This document shows, piece by piece, positions 9,209 through 12,915 of a stretch of 12,915 nt of DNA. The stretch spans positions 1 to 12,915 of the forward strand of contig DASUFI010000292.1 in NCBI GenBank assembly GCA_036274635.1, given 5' to 3'. Position numbers and translations under genes: made by a program. Source of the DNA: DASUFI01 sp036274635 (GTDB lineage Bacteria; Planctomycetota; B15-G4). Position 1 is the first letter of the stretch. Every line of letters starts with the position of its first letter. The notes beneath the pieces are model-generated. The model was not told where the DNA came from. It searched no databases and saw only the letters and a list, made by a program, of their open reading frames with translations.

Positions 9209-9285
9209 CGGGGTGTGGCTCAGCTTGGTAGAGCGCTTGGTTCGGGACCAAGAGGTCGCTGGTTCAAATCCAGTCACCCCGACCA
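9209..9285 (+). tRNA. tRNA-Pro (anticodon CGG)
   Basis: A full cloverleaf is visible. The acceptor stem CGGGGTG (9209-9215) pairs with CACCCCG (9275-9281), followed by discriminator A and an encoded CCA (9283-9285). The D-arm is GCTC...GAGC. The anticodon stem CTTGG/CCAAG encloses the loop TTCGGGA with anticodon CGG at 9243-9245, reading codon CCG. The T-arm loop is TTCAAAT. CCG is expected to be a heavily used proline codon in a genome of this composition. Confidence 0.97.
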
Positions 9286-9325
9286 TCCCGCAGCGGCAGG
9301 ACGACGGTGCGCGACGCGGCATGGC

Positions 9326-10318
9326 TCACACGCGGGCAGGAGACTCGACCGCGCTCATCGGGCGGCGCCGCACGAGGAAGCCCGCGCCGCCCAGCACGGC
9401 GACGAAGGCGAAGATCACCGCGTGCGCCACGAGGGCGGACGTCATGGCGTCGCTCTCGGACAGGCCCACGAGGCCGTGGTAGCCGGCGATCCAGCCGAGT
9501 TCCCACGTCCCGACGCCAGCCAGCGGGCTGATGGGGATGACGGCCGAGAGGTGGAGGCCCGTGGTGCCCACCAGACCGGTCGCGAAGCTGACCTGCGCCG
9601 CCGGGCCGAGCGCGTCGGGCGCCGCCATGGCGCGGAGCAGTAGCCAGCAGGCGCCGTAGGTGCAGGTCCAGGTGGCCAGCGAGACCAGCAGCGCCGCCAC
9701 GAGCTGGCCGTTGCGCAGACGCGCGACGTGCGCGGCCATCCCGCCGAGGAAGGCCAGCGGCTTGCGCGGCGAGGCGGCCAGCGTGGCGCAGCGCGCGGCG
9801 ATGGGGCGGGCCAGCAGCACGGCCGCGACGAGGCAGCCGAGCACGATCCAGCCGCGTCGGGTCACGGCGGAGGGGGACAGATCGCCGGCCGCCGTCCCGC
9901 CCGCGGCGCCGCCGAGGGCCAGCCCGGCCAGCAGGCAGGCCGCGACGCACAGCAGGTCCAGCACGCGCATCACGCCCAGCACCGAGACGCCCTCGGACGC
10001 GGGCCGCCCGCACTCCAGCGAGAGCATCACCGGCAGCGCCGCCTCGCCGGTGCGGAAGGGCAGCACGACCGCCAGCAGGATGTGGCGCGCGGAGATGGAG
10101 GCCAGGTGCAGCAGGCTGCTGGCGCCCGGCATCAGCAGCGAGAGGCGCACGCCGCGCAGCACGAAGCTCAGGGCGTAGACGGCGAAGGCGGCGGCCACCA
10201 GCGCGGGATCCAGCGCGCGCAGGGTGCCGCCGACGCGACTCCAATCGAGGTTGGTGAAGTGCGCCAGGACGGCCACCAGCACGATCGCGAGGAGCGCCGC
10301 GGGCAGCAGTCGCTTCAC
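9326..10318 (-). CDS. Flippase-like integral membrane protein (lysylphosphatidylglycerol synthase TM family)
   Basis: This 330-residue polytopic membrane protein has about eight hydrophobic segments, for example near 5-20, 40-56, 115-137, 157-171, 205-227, 245-262 and 293-315. It carries landmarks of the LPG_synthase_TM/UPF0104 family: LPFRTGEAALPVML (86-99; family pattern P-R-GE) and IPISPLAGVGTWELG (261-275; family pattern P-P-G-G-G-E). There is no soluble aminoacyl-transferase domain, so it is not a full MprF. Relatives are annotated as flippase-like or as helpers of glycosyltransferases. The GTG start overlaps the stop of the methyltransferase gene (GTGA), so the two are translated together. 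The gene ends 40 bases from tRNA-Pro on the opposite strand. A role in moving a lipid or lipid-linked intermediate is inferred only from the family. Confidence 0.85.
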   Translation of the reverse strand: MKRLLPAALLAIVLVAVLAHFTNLDWSRVGGTLRALDPALVAAAFAVYALSFVLRGVRLSLLMPGASSLLHLASISARHILLAVVLPFRTGEAALPVMLSLECGRPASEGVSVLGVMRVLDLLCVAACLLAGLALGGAAGGTAAGDLSPSAVTRRGWIVLGCLVAAVLLARPIAARCATLAASPRKPLAFLGGMAAHVARLRNGQLVAALLVSLATWTCTYGACWLLLRAMAAPDALGPAAQVSFATGLVGTTGLHLSAVIPISPLAGVGTWELGWIAGYHGLVGLSESDAMTSALVAHAVIFAFVAVLGGAGFLVRRRPMSAVESPARV

Positions 10319-11121
10319 GCGCGCCCGGCTCCGTCGGCGCGGGCCACCTCCAGCAGGGTGTACCAGCTCTGCGTGCGCAGCAGCGGGACGTGCGACAGGC
10401 CGCGGTCCACGGCCCGCAGCGTGGCGGCGAGGGCGCCGGCGAAGGGCAGGTGCTTGAGCACCGGCACCAGCTCGGGGTTGTCGCACAGCGGGTAGGCCAG
10501 GAAGCCGAAGCGCACCTCGCGCACGACGCGCAGGCCGGCGCCGGTGAGCAGCTCGCGCAGCTGGCCGCGCGTGTAGGCGCGGTCGATGGTGTGGATCTTG
10601 CCGTAGCTCGGCCGGCGCCGGACGAAGGCCCGCGCGGCGCGCGTGAGCACGTTATCATTGGCCGGCTCGCCCAGGACGAGGCGCCCGTCGGGCTTGAGGA
10701 CGCGCGCGATCTCGGAGAGCACGGCGTGCTCGTCCTCCATGTGGTGCAGGGCGGAGCGGCACACGACGACGTCGAAGCTGGCCGTGCGCAGCGGCAGGGC
10801 GCCCATGTCGCCGCGCAGCAGGGTGACGGCGAGGCCCGGGCGCAGGGCCGAGAGGTCGAAGCCCTCGAGCATCTCCTGGCTGATGTCCAGGCCGGTGACG
10901 CGCGGGTAGCGCTGGCCGAGGCGCTCGAGCATGACGCCCGTGCCGCAGCCGAGGTCGAGGGCGCGGCCCCGCGGCCGCTCGGGGGCGAGGTCGAGGAGCA
11001 GGCCGTTGCGCTCGTCCTGGAAGGCCTCGGCCCAGGCCCACTGGGAGCGGCGCCGGTACATGTGCGCCACCCGCCGGTGCATCTCCACCTGCTGGCGCGT
11101 GTGCTCGGTGAGGCCGCTCAT
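10315..11121 (-). CDS. Class I SAM-dependent methyltransferase
   Basis: This 268-residue protein has the Methyltransf_11-type core. Motif I is ALDLGCGTG (54-62), an acidic residue ends strand 2 (TGLDIS, 77-81), RGDMGALPL (103-111) supplies the adenine-contact region, and FDVVVCRSALHHMED (116-130) is motif IV with its post region. IARVLKPDGRLVLGEPA (138-154) completes the fold. The part after about 160 (RRRPSYGKIHT, then YTRGQLRELLTGAGL) is a typical substrate-facing insertion. No substrate can be named. The ATG at 11121 is chosen because an N-terminal helix precedes motif I as in relatives and the adjacent region is a divergent intergenic space. Its coupling to the flippase-like gene and its position back to back with a glycan ligase suggest modification of a lipid or polysaccharide precursor. 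Confidence 0.88.
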   Translation of the reverse strand: MSGLTEHTRQQVEMHRRVAHMYRRRSQWAWAEAFQDERNGLLLDLAPERPRGRALDLGCGTGVMLERLGQRYPRVTGLDISQEMLEGFDLSALRPGLAVTLLRGDMGALPLRTASFDVVVCRSALHHMEDEHAVLSEIARVLKPDGRLVLGEPANDNVLTRAARAFVRRRPSYGKIHTIDRAYTRGQLRELLTGAGLRVVREVRFGFLAYPLCDNPELVPVLKHLPFAGALAATLRAVDRGLSHVPLLRTQSWYTLLEVARADGAGRA

Positions 11122-11215
11122 GCGGGTGGCAGTCTCGCAAACCCTGCACGGGGCGGCCACCGCGGCGGGGGCGGCGAGGCCTTCCGTCGGGCCGCGCGCC
11201 GCGGATGATGTGCGG
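11122..11215. promoter_or_regulatory. Divergent intergenic region between methyltransferase and ligase genes
   Basis: This 94-base gap should contain both promoters for the two divergent genes. It is extremely GC-rich. I found no hexamer pair good enough to call on either strand and no clear Shine-Dalgarno for either start. An in-frame GTG at 11210 is an alternative start for the ligase gene. Confidence 0.4.
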
Positions 11216-12915
11216 ATGCCCGCCGGTTCCGTCGCGCGTCGCGTGCTGCTGGCCCTGGCGCTCCTCGTGCCGCTGGTGGTGGATCCCTTCGGCGCGGACA
11301 CGCAGGGCATGAAGGCCGAGCTGCTGGCGCTGTGCGGCGGGCTGCTGCTTCTGCTCGACGCGCGCGACCGGCTCGCGCGGCGGCCCGTGGCGCGCCTCGA
11401 CGCGCCCGAGCTGCTGCTGCTCGCGCTGGTCGTCTGGGCCGCGGCGTCGGTGGCCTGGGCCACGAACTCCGCGATGGGTCTGCCGCGCGTGCTGTCCCTG
11501 GTGGGCGTGCTGGGCCTGGCGCGCGGCGTGCGCGCCGAGGTGCCGGACGCGGACGCGGCGCAGCGCTGGTTGATGGGCCTGCTGCTGTGCGGCCTGGCCG
11601 CCACGGCCGCGGATGTCGTGCTGTCCGAGCACGCCCGCGCGGCGCTGACGGGCACCGAGGAGAAGCACGCCAGCCAGATCTTCGTGCACAACAACATGGC
11701 GGCCTCGTTCGCGATGACCCTGGCTCCGCTGCTGCTGGCCTTCGCGCTCGGCGGCCGCCAGGGTGCGCTGCGCGTCCTGTGGGTGCTGGCGTTGGCGGGC
11801 CTCGTGGCCTACGTCCTGGTGCTCGAGAGTCGTGCCGGCCTGCTCGGCATCGTGCTGGCGGTCGTCGTGACGGGCGGGCTGTTCCTGCTGCGTGAGCGCC
11901 TGGCGCGCAGCGGCCCGCCGCGGCGCCGGGCGCTGCTCGTTGCCGGCGCGCTCGTGCTCGTCGCCGGCCTGCTGCCGCTGTCCGACGCCGCGCGCGGGCT
12001 GGCCAAGGACCTGTACTACGCGTCGGTCAAGGCCACGGGGATCGAGATCGCGGACGTGTCCTTCCGCCAGATCCTGTGGCGCAAGACGCTCGCGATGGTC
12101 CACGACCAGCCGCTCACCGGCGTCGGCGCCGGCAACTTCCCGGTCGTCTTCCCGCGCTACGAGCACCTGCGCGAGGCCAAGCCGCACGCGCACAACGACG
12201 CGCTGCAGGTGCTGGCGGAGCTGGGCCTGCCGGGTCTGCTGCTCTTCCTCGCGCTGCTCGCGGCCATCGCCCTGCGGCTGTGGCGCAGCCTGTGCGGAGG
12301 CGGCGCACGCGAGCGCTTCGCCGTGCTCGCCGGGCTGGCGGGCCTGCTCGCGGTGTTCGTGGTGGGCGGGGTGTTCGAGGTGCCCTTCGCGCTGGCCGCG
12401 ACGGCGGCGGCCCTGGCCTGGACCATGGGCCTGTCCGCGGCGCTGGAGTCGCCGCCGGCGCCGGCCGGCCCGGGCCGCCGCGGCGCGACGCTCGTGCTGC
12501 TGCTGCTCGGGCTCGCCACGGTGGCCGTCGCGCTCTGGCGGCTGCCGGCGAGCTGGCTCCTGAGGCGCGCCGAGCGCGCGGCGGCCGACGGCCGTCTGGA
12601 CGAGGCGCTGTCGCTCTACGCCGACGTCGCCGCGCTGCCCACGGGTGCCTACCACCCCGAGCGCATGCAGGGCCTGATCGAGCGCCAGCGTGGCCACCTC
12701 GACGCGGCGCTGGTGCACCTGCGACGCGCGCGCGCCCTCGACCCGTGGAGCAGCGAGCGCATGGTGGACGAGGGCGACGTGCTGTACGACCTCGGGCTCT
12801 TCAGCGAGGCGGCCGACGCCTACGAGCGGGCCACGCGCGCCGCACCCGGCGTCGACGAGCCCTTCCTCAAGCTGCAGCTCGCGCTCAGCAAGTCCGGCCA
12901 GCGGCTGCGCGCCAT
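11216..12915 (+). CDS. O-antigen ligase/polymerase family membrane protein with C-terminal TPR-like region (partial)
   Basis: At least 566 residues are present; the window ends before a stop. The N-terminal part is a chain of hydrophobic segments (about ten, residues 8 to 445). It contains hallmarks of the Wzy_C/WaaL family: FVHNNMAASFAM, LESRAGLLGI with Arg206, and a periplasmic loop holding PLTGVGAGNFPVVFP. That loop is followed by PHAHNDALQVLAELGLPGLL, where His324-x-His-Asn is the signature next to the last membrane segments. These proteins polymerise or ligate undecaprenyl-linked glycans on the outer face of the inner membrane. After residue 450 the chain is soluble and helical with TPR-like repeats (AERAAADGRLDEALSLYADV, GHLDAALVHLRRARALDP, DLGLFSEAADAYERATRAAP). 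Whether it is a ligase, a polymerase or a protein O-glycosylation enzyme cannot be settled from sequence. Confidence 0.88.
   Translation, partial: MPAGSVARRVLLALALLVPLVVDPFGADTQGMKAELLALCGGLLLLLDARDRLARRPVARLDAPELLLLALVVWAAASVAWATNSAMGLPRVLSLVGVLGLARGVRAEVPDADAAQRWLMGLLLCGLAATAADVVLSEHARAALTGTEEKHASQIFVHNNMAASFAMTLAPLLLAFALGGRQGALRVLWVLALAGLVAYVLVLESRAGLLGIVLAVVVTGGLFLLRERLARSGPPRRRALLVAGALVLVAGLLPLSDAARGLAKDLYYASVKATGIEIADVSFRQILWRKTLAMVHDQPLTGVGAGNFPVVFPRYEHLREAKPHAHNDALQVLAELGLPGLLLFLALLAAIALRLWRSLCGGGARERFAVLAGLAGLLAVFVVGGVFEVPFALAATAAALAWTMGLSAALESPPAPAGPGRRGATLVLLLLGLATVAVALWRLPASWLLRRAERAAADGRLDEALSLYADVAALPTGAYHPERMQGLIERQRGHLDAALVHLRRARALDPWSSERMVDEGDVLYDLGLFSEAADAYERATRAAPGVDEPFLKLQLALSKSGQRLRA

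Noticed and set aside
8583..9231. Open reading frames crossing both repeat copies whose translations resemble each other (for example RLSTGSRRSII in both)
   Set aside because: The similarity follows from the identical 36-nt head read in matching frames. Outside it the translations diverge, and changes preserve base pairing rather than protein sequence. No ribosome-binding site or family resemblance was found.
10655..12718. Long open frame antisense to the ligase gene and overlapping the methyltransferase
   Set aside because: Its translation is Gln/Arg/His/Ala-rich without domains, whereas the plus-strand frame gives a coherent membrane protein with the Wzy_C signature.

Overview
The window is very GC-rich DNA, densely packed with genes. 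It most likely comes from a Gram-negative bacterium that makes surface polysaccharide: it holds an O-antigen-ligase-type membrane protein, nucleotide-sugar enzymes and a secreted FecR-like protein. GTG and TTG starts are common and neighbouring genes often overlap by 1 or 4 bases. The style fits a myxobacterium, a planctomycete or a similar high-GC lineage, but no gene here fixes the phylum.

Region 1 (1-7640, minus strand) reads as one long operon. From its promoter end the order is efp (elongation factor P), accB and accC (biotin carrier and biotin carboxylase of acetyl-CoA carboxylase), a secreted protein of unknown function with a Pro-rich tail, UDP-glucuronate decarboxylase (UXS), glmS, UDP-glucuronate 4-epimerase, and the N-terminal part of a third SDR epimerase cut by the window edge. 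From accC onward almost every junction is ATGA, TAGTG or a 1-base gap, which suggests translational coupling. The efp-accB-accC core is housekeeping. The distal half supplies sugar nucleotides: GlmS feeds UDP-GlcNAc, and UXS and the 4-epimerase both draw on UDP-glucuronate. A plausible promoter precedes efp.

Region 2 (7692-9285, plus strand) starts with a DDAH/arginine-deiminase-type (pentein) hydrolase. Its last 13 codons and stop codon lie inside a repeat element. The interval 8583-9147 holds two inverted copies, 217 nt each, of one element separated by 131 nt. Each copy has a conserved head (36 nt identical) and a 109-nt hairpin. The long hairpin stems differ completely in sequence between copies yet each is perfectly self-complementary, while a 12-nt tip is identical. 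This is the most unusual item in the window and behaves like a structured RNA or a mobile palindromic element. tRNA-Pro(CGG) follows directly.

Region 3 (9326-12915) has a class I methyltransferase and a flippase-like membrane protein on the minus strand, overlapping by 4 bases. Divergent from them is a Wzy/WaaL-type ligase with a C-terminal TPR-like region that runs off the window. Together these look like part of a cell-surface glycan or glycolipid locus.
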